From positions 11,281,957 to 11,345,956 of the forward strand of contig NC_044503.1 of assembly GCF_902362185.1 (NCBI RefSeq): DNA of 64,000 bases, read 5' to 3'. Below are positions 27,005 to 59,290 of the stretch, in pieces (within the stretch, counting starts at the first letter, position 1; the number at the start of each line of letters is the position of its first letter). The notes under the pieces are model-generated. The model did no database searches. It saw nothing but the letters and a program-made list of their open reading frames with translations, and was not told the origin of the DNA. This DNA comes from Chanos chanos (lineage: Eukaryota; Chordata; Actinopteri; Gonorynchiformes; Chanidae). A program made the position numbers and the translations under genes.

Positions 27005-27351
27005 CTAAGGAAACAGTTAATGCGTCGTGAGTAAGAAACTGGTGCAACAATGGTCGAAACTTCATCGGAAAAGTTTCATGAATATATTGCTGAAAATAAC
27101 AACCTGAATGAACAACCTATAACTAGAAAATGACTGGGTTATCTACGTATCAACCTGTTTCCAAAACTGGATCTCATTAGACAGCCATGAGTTAGCTACC
27201 CTTGTTTGGCTAATTGCATACCAAGTTACAGAAGCCTGGAACCATGAGCCGATTAAATGGCGGCTCTTATTAACAGTATCAAAAACAAGTGTGCTAATTA
27301 TTTCGTGTGGTAAAGGAGAAGAAGACATCAGATGGATAGAATTTTATTTAC

Positions 27352-27450
27352 CTCGAGTGATTACTAGCCACTAACGTTTCATTCAATCGCTAAACAACTC
27401 GTCGCATGGTGATGACGTCATGCATACCCAGGGACAGGATTTCGTACTCT
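27352..27450 (-). promoter_or_regulatory. pqbp1 non-coding first exon and promoter region (approximate)
   Basis: On the minus strand a donor, CTCGAG|GTAAAT, ends at 27352, and the acceptor TTTCCTTAG abuts the ATG at 27004. This gives a 347-base intron and a 5' exon starting somewhere above 27352. The 27450 limit is a guess. Confidence 0.5.
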
Positions 27451-28434
27451 CCACGAGAGAGCGCAAACTACAGGCTTCAGTGAATTTGCCATACATTGCA
27501 ACAAGTAGATCCACGATTTAGCCAGACTTATAAATGGCTTCACAGATTTCCCGCTCCATAGAAAAGACTTGCATTGAAAAGGAGGAATACTGACAAAAGA
27601 AATAAACAGTCACGGGCATATTCTGACTGACAGAGACATGTGTTGATTTTGTGATATAGCGAAACCAACCCTTTATTAGTATTTTATTTATTTATTCACG
27701 TTGCTGGTTATACTTTAGGGGATGGTATAAGATTTATAAGATCTGTTTACACCAATGTGTATAATTGCCTTCTAAATAAAATGTTGATAATATTTGGGGG
27801 TGGGGGGGGGGGTTACAAAGACTGTTATTTGAGTTAGAATATTAGAGAACCAAGGTAAATCAGATTCATCTTGGAATTTTACTGACAATGAAATGTTGAG
27901 TTCTGTTTCAAACCGTTTTCCAAAATTTTGAAACCATATATACTTAGGCCCATTTCACAACTGCCACTTGTTGCAAAACACATGCTCTAGCTACTTGTCC
28001 TAATTAAGGTTTCATTTTGAAAAAATGCATATTCACAAACATGGATCTCTCTTCAAGCTACATCATGTCAGCTACCATGTGGTCCAGTAGTCTTCCTCGG
28101 TACCCTTAAGGGACTGTAGTATAAATATTAAGGTGTACAGTAGGTTTAAGAGGTGATTGGAGCGGTGTGTGCGCTAATACTTAACCACGCGATAGACAAA
28201 TTGTTTGCCAGAATGAGTTACGAGAGCTGGCGTGAGTTTCCCGCTCTGCGGATTTTGACATCCTCCCCTCTTAAGCCAAGCTGCTGATGGGTATGCAGTG
28301 AGGAAAGACGTGCCCAGATGTATTCAAACTAATTCACATTTGCATTTCTCACATTACAGATTGATTACTGTACCATAATGGTCCTATATACGAAGTGCAA
28401 CATTTACAGCATGGGGGTGGGGGGAAAAGAAATC
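27451..28434. other. Intergenic region between pqbp1 and the snoRNA host gene
   Basis: About 1 kb of unique AT-rich sequence with a short G run near 27796-27812. No exon, RNA or repeat family recognised. Confidence 0.5.
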
Positions 28435-28834
28435 CACACACTGGAGGGGTACAATCTCATTCTTTATTAAATTTTAAAAATGATTCATCAACACACATTT
28501 TCAAACTGACTCGAGGGAAACAAAACCCACACACGGGATACACATACTCCACATCATGGCAGTTATTGACCTACATTGTTCCAAATATGCAAGATTAAAC
28601 AATCAAATATTAAGATTCCACATTTAACAAATTCCAACACGCTACAAACGAAACACTTACGTGGACCAAAAAATAAATCGACTTTATTTAGCAACTGATG
28701 TTCAAAAAGACCCTTGCCCTGCAGACAATCAGGTAAATACCTCGTCAGAAGCTTGTCTCACCTGAAAAGCAAAGAAAAGCCTTTTTAGCTACAGTCATCC
28801 CAAACCAACATTTAAGTCATGTTAGCAGTTTATG

Positions 28835-28925
28835 TATGCAATTTCAGAAAACCGAGGATCACCACTGAACAATCTGCCGGTAATTCCAGCTATTTTCAGT
28901 TTGGTTTTCATCATAGTCTGCTACA
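28835..28925 (-). ncRNA. snord65: Box C/D snoRNA, SNORD65-like
   Basis: On the minus strand box C is ATGATGA (plus 28908-28914) and box D is CTGA (plus 28844-28847). The guide AGCTGGAATTACCG (plus 28878-28891) is an exact complement of the universally conserved 18S rRNA segment CGGTAATTCCAGCT and lies directly before a D'-like CAGA. This matches SNORD65, which directs methylation of a uridine there (U627 in human numbering). An outer stem of about six pairs with one bulge (GTAGCA with TGCATAC) flanks the boxes. It lies in the last host intron. Confidence 0.82.
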
Positions 28926-29084
28926 GCACAAGTCGAACAGTAGGTGCTTGCTATAAGACACAGTCAGCGTTAAAATATGACTCACCTTAAAGTGCACTGC
29001 ATTATGCCCATCCAGAAATCCTAAAAAGAAAGGGGACAATAGGTTAGCATAGTCAATCAGAGCCAGACAAAGCCACGTGTTCAC

Positions 29085-29152
29085 GGCGGTCAGGAAACCA
29101 ACTATCGCCACTGAACAATCTGCAGCCGTTTTCATTTTGTTTCATCGGTACA
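29085..29152 (-). ncRNA. Diverged SNORD65-related snoRNA candidate
   Basis: The middle host intron carries 16 bases identical to SNORD65 (GCAGATTGTTCAGTGG; plus 29108-29123 versus 28862-28877), a box D CTGA (plus 29090-29093), and a box C-like CGATGA (plus 29142-29147) that departs from the RTGATGA consensus at its first positions. The 18S guide of SNORD65 is absent and replaced by AAAACGGCTG. It is either a decaying duplicate or a new guide; a good outer stem was not found. Confidence 0.45.
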
Positions 29153-29299
29153 CAACATTCCAAAAACTGCTGTTAATTTAGCATTTACCTCGACACCTTC
29201 ATCCGGATTGAAGACCTACAGGACCCAGACGCTGTATCAAAACAAAACGAGATGGTTAGTTATTGCTGCAAGATTTACAAAACACGTGATAACAGTGCC

Positions 29300-29390
29300 T
29301 GCTTTGTCGCTCAGGCATAGGTATAATAAAGTCGTCAGTTATCGCATAAGACGGCACTTCCTATTCCAGGTTTTCATCAGAGACAAAGCA
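29300..29390 (-). ncRNA. snord49: Box C/D snoRNA, SNORD49-like
   Basis: On the minus strand a perfect 9-bp closing stem (TGCTTTGTC with GACAAAGCA) brackets box C (TGATGA, plus 29374-29379) and box D (CTGA, plus 29311-29314). Between them lies AATAGGAAGTGCCGTC followed by GCGATAACTGACGA, which I recognise as the body of vertebrate U49. It sits in the intron between the 28-nt and 27-nt host exons. SNORD49 guides 2'-O-methylation of 28S rRNA. Identity is from recalled sequence, structure from the window. Confidence 0.8.
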
Positions 29391-29673
29391 GTCCGATAAA
29401 ATCAAGCAACAATCTTTGAAAGGTTTGCTTCAAATGGTGAATATTCAGAATAACTTAGTAAGGTTCCTACCTCGGGTGGGTCCATCAGACCACGTGCTCT
29501 GCAAAAAACTGCAACGTTACCATCAAGGTAGTTTCAGTCTAAAACTAGAACTTGGACAAAAACTGAAGCAAATTTAGTACATATTGTACGTTCGATGTAA
29601 ACTTAGAGCGTTCTCTAGCTAATAGTTTGCCCACAAGCTTCGACTTCCTACGTCCACGACCCAAGTCGGAAAG

Positions 29674-29826
29674 ACCTCGCAACGGCTGTCGCTCCTTTTT
29701 CTACAAGCGGGAGAATGACGTTCTACTCAAATGCCGTCGACTAAATAATACGAACCACACAATTCTCACTTAAGGAAACTTCTGTCCGGGAAAGATTGCG
29801 TCATGTTTTGATGACAACAAATTATC
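29674..29826. promoter_or_regulatory. Bidirectional promoter region, snoRNA host / timm17b
   Basis: About 150 bases separate the proposed 5'TOP start of the host gene (minus) from the timm17b ATG (plus). No TATA box stands out. Two housekeeping genes sharing so short a space implies a shared promoter; the exact starts are inferred. Confidence 0.5.
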
Positions 29827-32717
29827 ATGGAGGAATATGCCCGAGAACCTTGGTAAAGTGCATTTATTCCAAAAAGTCTTTAGAAAGAACTGTTCATGTT
29901 GTGTATTCTCTTTTATTGTTAGTGGGCTGGGCAACTGTATTGTCTTCTTATGTTATCAATCTGCAATCCGGCGCTACATCAATTCCTTTGACCTCGGTTT
30001 AAAAATAATCTGCTATTATCTTGTCTAGTGCCTGAATGCCATCAGTGTACCATTTATTGTTCGATGGCATTAACACATTTCAAATGTTTTCAACCAGTCT
30101 ATATTATTTTACGTTGGTGTTCTCACTTTAAATCTGCTCTTGCGAGGTCTGTCGAGTTATTTTGTCCTAATAGAGTAATCATGTGTCTTTCATTATCCAT
30201 TCTGGAGCTTTTTTTGTTTTTGTACTAGCCACAAGTATTTGTACTATGTTGTAAGTACTGCATAGGATGTAGTTTTCAGTGGCCCCTTTATTTAAAATTA
30301 CTTTTCTTATTCCATTTTGAATCTCCTCTTCCCAGTCCCTGGAGAATAGTAGATGATTGTGGGGGTGCCTTTACTATGGGGGCCATTGGTGGAGGGGTCT
30401 TTCAGTCTGTCAAAGGCTTTCGAAATGCTCCTGTGGTGAGTTTCATTGATATGATGGAGATGGGTTTATAATTGTAAGTACTGCCAATTTGGAAGGAAGT
30501 TGACTGTGTGCGTCTGTATGTCAGGGTGTACGGCATAGACTGAAGGGTAGTGCCAATGCTGTGAGAATAAGAGCGCCACAGATTGGTGGTAAGTTTTCTT
30601 TATTATGTTTTTTATGTTTTTGCCTTTTGTCCTCGTGTTTTTTTTTGTTTTGGTTTTTTTTGTCTTGTGGAATCACAGTGTCACATTATATGGGCAGAAA
30701 AGGGCTTGACCTAAATTCTTAGTTTGTTTAGGATGACAAAAGTTTTACCAGATGCAATATTCATCATCTTGTGGCCGGTGCACTGTACTGTCATCTTTAT
30801 GAAATATTGCATCATTTAGACCATATAAATGTATTCTCCTCAGTATTAAACACATGGGTGATGTTTATGTACTGCTAGAGCTGACTGTGGTTGGGCTGTC
30901 AGGACTGCTTGCTTCTCTCAGTATTTGCACCATCCAAGTCACCCATGGATACCAATTGTATTACATTATATTACATTGTATTATATTATGATATATTATG
31001 TAAATTATAAGACGAGTGAGCACAGTGTGTATTTTTCAGGTAGTTTTGCAGTATGGGGTGGGCTGTTCTCCACCATAGACTGTGGTTTGGTTCGTCTAAG
31101 AGGGAAAGAGGACCCATGGAACTCCATCACCAGCGGAGCCATGACAGGGGCAATACTGGCGGCTCGCAGTAAGTGTGTTACAGGAACCCTGCCCTCCAAC
31201 CCACCACCGCTAAAATCCCTTTCTTTGGTTCAGCAAGGAACTTTTAAACGAATGTAGTTTTTATACTGAGCACACTGGAAATACTGTGCTACTGCCCTTT
31301 ACTTTCAGCTGTGTTTTGAGTTTCATTGGAACCTGTCTTTCTCCTCAAAGTCTCTGTGTTTCATTGCATTTTTCCATGTTTAGTAATTACTATGGCATAC
31401 AATGTTGTGTGTAATGTATTTGAGACAATTAATCAAAGAAATTACCGCATCATTTTTAAAGCACTTGTTGTCATTGTTGTGACATCATTCACAATGGTAG
31501 TGTAATTGATTGTGAGGTCACTTTCATTCCGAGATCACTCTCAGTAGAATTTATTGAAGGTTGTGATGGCGCATATTGCGACATCACTTTTTACTGTCAT
31601 AGCATTCTATTGCTTATTGTAGTAGATTGTTATGTGAGTTATTCATGGATCATTGGAGCAGAAGACACTGAGTTAGATGATTAGGTCATAAAGGGAAGTG
31701 AAACCGTCTCTGGAGCCTTAAAGTTTATTGGTGTCATTCAAGTGTTCTTTTAAAATATGCCACTATTTGTTGTTTTTTTTTTCTTAGACTTAATTGTCAA
31801 GTTGCCTTTTTTTTTTTTTTTACTGATATTACGCAGGTCGTCCTAAAAATGTAAATGCTTATCCTTCATGTTCTTTGTAGGTTTTGAGAAAAAAGAGAAG
31901 TTGAAATATATTCCAAAATAGCTCCCATCACAGGACTGGTATTTTCAGTTCATACTACCCTGGACAGTACAGTATTTCCCAGTTAGACGATAATGTTATT
32001 ACACAATCCCATAAAAAGAAAATCCATGCACAACAACAACATACCTTAAGCCTTTATATATTAGAGTTTTATAATTTAATAAATACAAAGATGTGTTATT
32101 TTTTATTTTACTCTTAGAATTACATGGGATATATTAGATGCTATTTGGTTACACACAGATTTTTGTCAGAGTTTTCTGAAAGAGATATAAATGGTTACAT
32201 GTGATTGTTTAGACACAGAAGTCCCCACCGTTCAGAAAAACTCTTTAGAATACAGAAATGAAACTGCAGATTAATATATGTGGCTGGGTAGATTATCTGT
32301 GTTTACACAGTGTTCCTCTTTTATCATCTCTCCTGCATCACTGAGTAGCTGATTGTGGTGGTTCAGACGAAACATGTGTTTGGCTCTCTCAGGTGGACCC
32401 CTGGCAATGGTTGGCTCTGCCATGATGGGGGGCATTCTTTTGGCACTCATCGAGGGATTTGGGATCCTTCTCACCAGATACACAGCGCAACAGTTCCAGA
32501 ACCGTGAGTGAAACATTAGGAAAGACTGACTTGGGGGAACCTTTTGTTCTCAATATTCATTGAAAGGAAAGCTCTTTGGGTTTTTATCGTGCGTGCACTG
32601 ATACTCAATCCCATCTCTTCCATTTTAGCAAGTCCATTTGTGGAGGACCCGAACCAGTTACCTCCAAAGGACGGAGACCAAGGACAGGGGAGTCGTGGAT
32701 ATGGACAATATCAGTAG
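29827..32717 (+). CDS. timm17b: Mitochondrial import inner membrane translocase subunit Tim17B, complete
   Basis: Six exons: 29827-29852, 30336-30435, 30525-30588, 31040-31168, 32393-32503, 32629-32717. They join in phase to 172 residues, the same length as human TIMM17B and nearly identical to it: [87 protein letters not shown]. Tim17 is a four-helix inner-membrane subunit of the TIM23 complex that imports matrix proteins. Tim17B rather than Tim17A is chosen for the C-terminus ([11 protein letters not shown]) and the PQBP1 neighbourhood. The residues after LPPKDG diverge from mammals, as is usual for this tail. Confidence 0.96.
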
Positions 32718-33815
32718 AGACACCATGCTGCTGTTTGGATTATAATACAACCAGTGAAAGCAAAGAGAAGGAGCAGTTAGATACTAGCATCTTCCTGCAC
32801 AGGTCTTGGAGTGAAAGTGGAGGTTTGGAGAGACTGACTTAGATATTCCTGAATTAGATGAAATACGGTATTGAACCTCAGGGGCAGATTGTGAGTGATT
32901 TGTATTATTTATGTGTGATATTGTAGTGTATATGTCACTGTTTCTTCTTACTGAACAATGAGGTTATAGCAGCATTTGTACCCTAAGACTTTCTCTTTAC
33001 AAAAACATGACACAGTGTCATTCAGTCAAATTATTTTTGTAATTTACATAACGAGTTATGTTGTCATGTGTCGACATTGAATAAGCACCCACTCAGAGGA
33101 TAGCTCAAGCATTCAAACTTGAGGGTGTGTGGGTGTGAATGTGTATTTTTGAGTGTCCTGTTGTGCAAACTGATGAGGCAAAGCTAAAGCATGCACACCG
33201 TTTCTTGAACTGTTTCTGTAATGCTGGAAAATGAATAATTAATGGAGTTATATAGTTTACTATTCATAACCATCACTACTCATTTTGTATGACCTACGAC
33301 TTACCCCGTTCTCTGTCATAGCTATGAGATCACATCACCAGCAGATGTTTACACAGTACTGTCAGTTTGGTCACTGATTCATTTCTGTATTCCATCAACA
33401 AAGCCTTTTCCTATTTTTGCTGAGTTTAGAATTCAGATTATTGTTCATCGACACTTCTCCCGCTATCTGTCGTTGTTCCAAGTTTGTTTTTTTCCCATTA
33501 AAATGCCACTTTAGTTACTGTGAAGGACAAAACAACATCAGCTTTACTGACAATCTGAGATTGAACATGAATGTGTCTGAGCGTTTTTAAACTGACTCAT
33601 TTATATCCCAACCCCCCTCCCCCCCAGCCCCCGCCCCCAAAGCACTTTCCTGCTCTTCCCTTGTCTCATTCTTCTTCCGTCAAGAGAGAGGGGAGTAAAC
33701 GTGAGGGCTTAATTTAAGATTAATGTATGTAAACGTGTAGTTCTTTTTTATTATTATTTATTGCACAAAAGAGAGAAAGAGCGTTAATATTGAAATAAAG
33801 TATTTTGTGAGTGAT
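32718..33815 (+). terminator. timm17b 3' UTR and poly(A) signal
   Basis: A canonical AATAAA at 33793-33798 is the first strong signal, implying a 3' UTR of about 1.1 kb. A dense C tract lies at about 33611-33639. Confidence 0.6.
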
Positions 33816-34232
33816 TTCTCCGTATCAGTATTCTGAATTTATTGTCTGGTGGTGTATGATTGCATTCATGGATCAATATTAAGTCCAGTCATGGCAATTA
33901 CTAAAATACAGCTACTGAAGCAAGTATTCATTTCAGTGGTGACTCAGTCCCATTACAATTTCTCCTTTGCAATCTCAGTAACGCAAATGTAGGCTGCCTT
34001 CTGTTATTTATCTCTGACGATCGCTGGCATTCTTTTTTTATTTTAAAATGTTTAACGCGACCCAGCGCCCAAGATACAGTTAATTAAAGGCGTCGAAATG
34101 CATCTGTATGGGATTTTAATGTTACGCAGTCCTTTGCAGTCCAACCAGTGAAGAGAAAGGTTGACGAAGTCGCATGAACACGCCCCTTTACATTGCATGC
34201 TGGTACCAGTAGTTTACTGTTTCCTTTCGAAA

Positions 34233-35589
34233 ATGGTAGACGTACAACCTCCGCCTTTCCGAACCCTTGATGATTTTCTGCTGAGTTCTGCTCGATTCTC
34301 TGTGCCAGATTTTCGTAACTTAGAGAGATGGAATAATCGAATAATAAACAATTTACTGTATTATCAGTCAAACTATTTCGCGTCTGCGGTTGGATTTTTT
34401 CTCATAGTAGGGTAAGGCGACACTTGTGACGTGTTCGTTCATTCACTAGCTAACTGTCTAGGTACATTAGTAGTTAACAGGTAAAGTGTTTGTATGTTAA
34501 GGTTTTCTTTCATTGTAACCACACATCCACATAAAAAATATGTGTGCTTGGCTAGCTGCCCAGTTTTGCCGAAGCTTTGTAATGTCATTTCCTTTTCATG
34601 ACCATGTATGCTACTTGGTTCTATGATTCGCAATACAAATATGTCTGAACTACATTTTGGATGACGTAAAAATCACGGGAACAACTCAACAGTAGTGTTT
34701 GTTACGGCAGATCTGTGCAGTTTTATTATATATCTACTTTGATTTTTTTTTTTTTTTGCTGGGGCAGTTGACAGCGCTGTTCTCATTCTCATCCTCACCA
34801 TTTTCACTTGTCATTGTTAGGGAGTTCAGATATCAGTCAATACTGGAAAATCTTTTACTCAGTCAATTTCAACCAATGTGCTCAATGTGTTTTCTCTTGT
34901 TCAATATCCTCCCTATTCTCTTCTCTTTGCTTCTTCCCTCTTTCCCTCAGTTATTTCCAGCCTTTCCAGCTGATCCTTGGGGCCACAGTGGTAACTCTGC
35001 TGTTCCTGGGGTTTGTGTGGGCAGCAGAGAACAAGGCAGCCATCAGGCGCTTCAGACGGAACCACCCGTCCCTGTCCCTGGTTGCCATACTGGGTTGCAG
35101 CTACCTTCTGCTCTCTGTGCTTGGAGGAGTGGCTGTCTTCCTCTTTGGCATTGCCTTCCCCATTTTCCGTCAGTATCTCCTCTATCTCCTCAAACCCTTC
35201 ATTCTCAGCCTCAGGAAATGTGTCGCCTCAAGACCAGTCTAGCCTGTCGCTTTCTCCGCTTTCAGATGCTGCATGTGTATTTCAATTAGTTGAATCTCTT
35301 ACTTTTAGCTTCTCTGTGTGTGTGTGTTTGTGTGCGCGTGTGCATGTGCGTGTGCATGTGCGTGTGTGTGTTTTGCATTTATTAAGTACAATTTTAAGTG
35401 TGGACGCTCAAGTGATGTCATGCTAACCGACTCTTTCTTGTTTCTCCAGTGACACTTGTTCATGCCTCGGTAAGGTTACGAAACCTGAAGAATAAGATGG
35501 AGAATAAGCTGGAGAGCATTGGTTTGAAGAGGACGCCAATGGGCCTGTTACTGGAGGCACTGGGCCAGGAACAGGAAGCTGGCTCATAG
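34233..35589 (+). CDS. praf2: PRA1 domain family member 2 (PRAF2), complete
   Basis: Three exons, 34233-34411, 34951-35168 and 35450-35589, give 178 residues, exactly the human length. Recognisable stretches are [48 protein letters not shown], and the highly conserved C-terminus [17 protein letters not shown] with [24 protein letters not shown]2 is a small four-segment membrane protein of the PRA1/JM4 family found in ER, Golgi and synaptic vesicle membranes, linked to trafficking of receptors and transporters. Exon 2 ends at a GTCAGT donor inside the last hydrophobic segment. Position between timm17b and cacna1f agrees with the mammalian X-linked block. Confidence 0.95.
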
Positions 35590-36680
35590 TTACCATTTGT
35601 ACCAAGGAGAGGGGAGGGGAGAAATGGAAAAGAGAGAAAGGGATTAAGTCAGAGGTGGAAGAGATCATACTGGAGGAGACAGAGAGGAAAAATAAGAAAA
35701 GAGAAGGAGTGAATGTATGGAAAGATGAGGGTGGATTGCGAATTGAGGGAGGGAGGAGAGGGGCATACTGATGTTCGTCGGTGAATTTGACCAACATAAG
35801 CATTTCTAGCCATAGACCAATTGACCAATCAGTTTCGCACATGAAAAACACATTGCACACATGGCCTAAGATGTGGCAGCACCAAGGTACCAGTGTTGTC
35901 TGGTTGCTGTCCTGGTGAAAGATAGCATGGTTTATTTGGTGTTTCCATTCCATTTCTCACACATTGCACTTACCAACCAAGCACTGCCTCGTACTTTAAA
36001 GCAATGCAAAGTTTACCTTTCGTTTCAGACAAGGACGTCTTTTGTACAGGTTGTAGGCATGCAGTCACACCTGTTTTATTAAATGACATTTGGCATTCAG
36101 AACAATTGCCCAGGGAATGTGGAATAACATGGGAATGTGTAAAAAAAAAAAAACAACCTGAGAGAGCCTAGCTTGCGTGAAATTGTCTGAAATCCATTTA
36201 TCTGGTAAGATGCCAATGTTTAAAAAATATGATTATGTTATTTAACTACAGTAATCACTCTAATGGAATATAGTATCCCAGGCTAAACATCTATAATTAG
36301 TTGCTGTCAAGTGTCACTGTACATTGTGACTGACATGATAAGTCTTACAAACCTGAATAGTTTTGAACAATTTTGAGATGTTCTCTCATTACAAATTAAG
36401 TTTGTGATATGGAACGTCTGTTTAAAGTTGGAGTATGTAAAAGATATGTCAACTAGTATGTTCATGTCACATTCTTTTTTTCATGTGAACAATTCTGTGG
36501 TAAAATGAAGGAGAGTTTTGCAAGGGGTCATCTGCTGACCTTTTAAAGGCCTTTATGCAGTGCCAAGAACACTAATGCCTGCCTTTTGTTTAATGATTTG
36601 TTTTGTCTTAAAGATGTATTTCAAGCATTTCTATTTGCATTAAAATGTTATTAAAGTGTCCAATGTGCTATTCCCCTTAA
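35590..36680 (+). terminator. praf2 3' UTR, probable
   Basis: Unique sequence without coding signal follows the stop. An ATTAAA variant at 36650-36655 is the best poly(A) signal seen. Confidence 0.45.
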
Positions 36681-37660
36681 GTTCTTACAAGTCCTGCAGT
36701 TGTTATATGAAATTTCTTTGAATGTCCATTCATTGGTTTGGTTAAATGTATTTTTCAGAAATACACTTCTTCAGTGTGTTTTCTTCAATGTCTGTTCATT
36801 TTCAACCGTTAGAATAGCATTTTTTTTTAAAAAATATATGCAATCTTCATCTTCTATTCATCTTCTATACGTTTGTTTTCTCCAAGCTTAGTTTGTATTA
36901 TTTGACAGCGACTTCTCAATTCTCAGTCTTTCCCGATGCTGAAAGTGAGTTTTATCACGTACAACATTCATATTCATATGAATGGTCTATGACAAGTTAA
37001 TTCAGACCTCAATAGTATTAAACACAAAGTGAGGAGTTTATCTAAGGTTATGATGACGACGATGATGATTACAAAACCGACGTGATGTTTGTCATATTAC
37101 TTTCTGACAAACTTATCATGTCTTGGCCAGGTTGATATAGGTTGCAAGTTAACGCCTAGAAGTTTCGTCCTTTCTCCACCCTCTCTTCGAACGATCTCAG
37201 GCTGGTCATCCTCTCTAACCGGCTCAAACGATCTAATCCTGCGTTCACAGCTTACCGTTGCTAGTACCTAGGCACCGCAAAGGAAACAATTTTGCACACG
37301 TTTATATGCATCCTATTGCTGGAATTAACTAGAGCAGTAACACTGTTACTGCACGCAACCAACTATTTTTTATCTAATCAAAGCGAGAGGAAATTATTCA
37401 AAATGTATCTAAACTGCCTCGATTGTCATTTGAAGAAGGGTGGACCGGCGGCTAAAAGAGCTCCATAGTCACTTAACTGAAATTATACTGCTCTTATTTT
37501 TCCATTAGAATGTAGGCCACAAGAAGTAGAAGCTGCAGGGTGCATGACATTTGAAACGTTGAAGAAAAACAAGTTGAAATAGATTATCAAGGTGCTCTAG
37601 AACTGTGAAGTATTTCATGGTGACTTCCTGAGGCGAGATATCGTGGTGCTGAACTAAGAA
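36681..37660 (+). promoter_or_regulatory. cacna1f upstream region
   Basis: AT-rich sequence without exons. CTAATCC at 37233-37239, about 425 bases before the ATG, matches the core bound by photoreceptor homeodomain factors CRX/OTX, which would suit a retinal calcium channel. No TATA box or start site is evident. Confidence 0.35.
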
Positions 37661-58112
<20,452 letters not shown>

Positions 58113-59290
58113 AGGGATCTTGTCAAGTCATCTGTGAGTGAGACAGAGTCCAAGAAGAGATTAAAAAAAAAAAAAGATCGATGGAAGAATGAAGAACCGA
58201 GGATTTAAAACTAACCATTTCCCCTTTACTCCACATAAAAAAAAAAAAACCTTGATATTACTATCAAACAATTAAATGTAGACCAGTTGTGTTACATTCC
58301 ATCAATGTGAAAGATTGCAAAGCTTTTAATTTGTCTCTAAAGATGTGCTTGCCACTTTTGTGTTGTATCAGATTTCTGTATAAGGAATCCATTTGGCATG
58401 CATTGACTTCAGTCCAGACGCACTGTTACAGACTCTGGCAGTAACATCATCCTAACAATGGGGGAGGGTTGTCCTTTTAAGGTCACAACCTCACTGTGAC
58501 CAGACATATATGGCAGCATCACGAATGAAAAATATGATGTGGGATTTGAAATGTTGACTTGATCGATGCTTTGGTAACAATGAACTCAGGACTAGCATAC
58601 TTAAATGAAACAAACAGGTATAGAAATTTAATCCTGTAAAACTAAACATAATTGGTCATTTGTTGTTTGGATTTGCTGTGCATTTATGTACGCTCATCTC
58701 AAATAATGAATTTCCCAAACCTCTCTGTAATATGAACATGTTAAGTATCATTTGAATATCATGTTGTATTCTGTTCTGCACATTTACAGCAGAATGTTGT
58801 CTTGTTTTGTTTTTTTGGACATATTTATATATCTTTTCTTGTTTTCTAAAGGGCCATATTCCATATGTTTACTTTGTGTTGTGGTAGTATGCTATTTTGC
58901 AAATGGCATTGTTTTATACAGCACAAAAAAGAGTGTCACAATCACTAAACCTATTCTTGTTTTGCTTTTATAAAATCAAACTTCATAAATAATAGACGAT
59001 ATGATGAGAGTTTCATAGATCATGACAATGAACCGAAATGATGACTTGCTGTGTTAGCGTTTCCTGTGAGTGAATGTAATATTAAATTAGAAAACACTTG
59101 ATATATTACAGAAAAGGCAACTGTTGTAAGAGTTTATTCCCTCCCTCCATTTTATGAACACCGACAAAGAATGTAGCTTTGAATATCCTGCTGAGTCTTG
59201 CAATAGTTTTATTTTAATCAGTGCTGATTTAGTAATTACTCAGGTATAAATGTATAATGCATATGTAATAAATTTTTCTTTTTTTCTGAT
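58113..59290 (+). terminator. cacna1f 3' UTR and poly(A) signal
   Basis: AT-rich sequence without coding signal. AATAAA at 59267-59272 is the clearest poly(A) signal, implying a UTR of about 1.15 kb. Confidence 0.65.

Larger units (their letters stand above)
28440..29673 (-). ncRNA. snoRNA host gene resembling SNHG29 (SNORD49/SNORD65 host)
   Basis: A spliced minus-strand transcript is inferred from consistent splice sites: exons 29498..29471 (28 nt, donor GAG|GTAGGA), 29215..29189 (27 nt), 29020..28986 (35 nt), and a last exon from 28761 to a poly(A) signal (AATAAA on the minus strand at 28468..28463). A further first exon probably begins near 29673, where the strand reads CTTTCC, a 5'TOP-like start typical of snoRNA hosts. 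Very short exons, one box C/D RNA per intron, and little coding capacity fit a non-coding host. In mammals SNORD49 and SNORD65 share the host SNHG29, so the pairing supports homology. The gene is head to head with timm17b, whose ATG is about 150 bases from the proposed start. Exon limits are by eye; no long reading frame survives splicing. Confidence 0.7.

Noticed and set aside
29499-29520. 22-base intron between GATG|GTAACG and TTTTTTGCAG on the minus strand
   Set aside because: Too short to be spliced; the true upstream exon of the snoRNA host must lie farther up.
32576-32842. 88-codon frame overlapping the last timm17b exon
   Set aside because: It is a shadow frame of the real exon, which ends at 32717 with the expected Tim17B tail.
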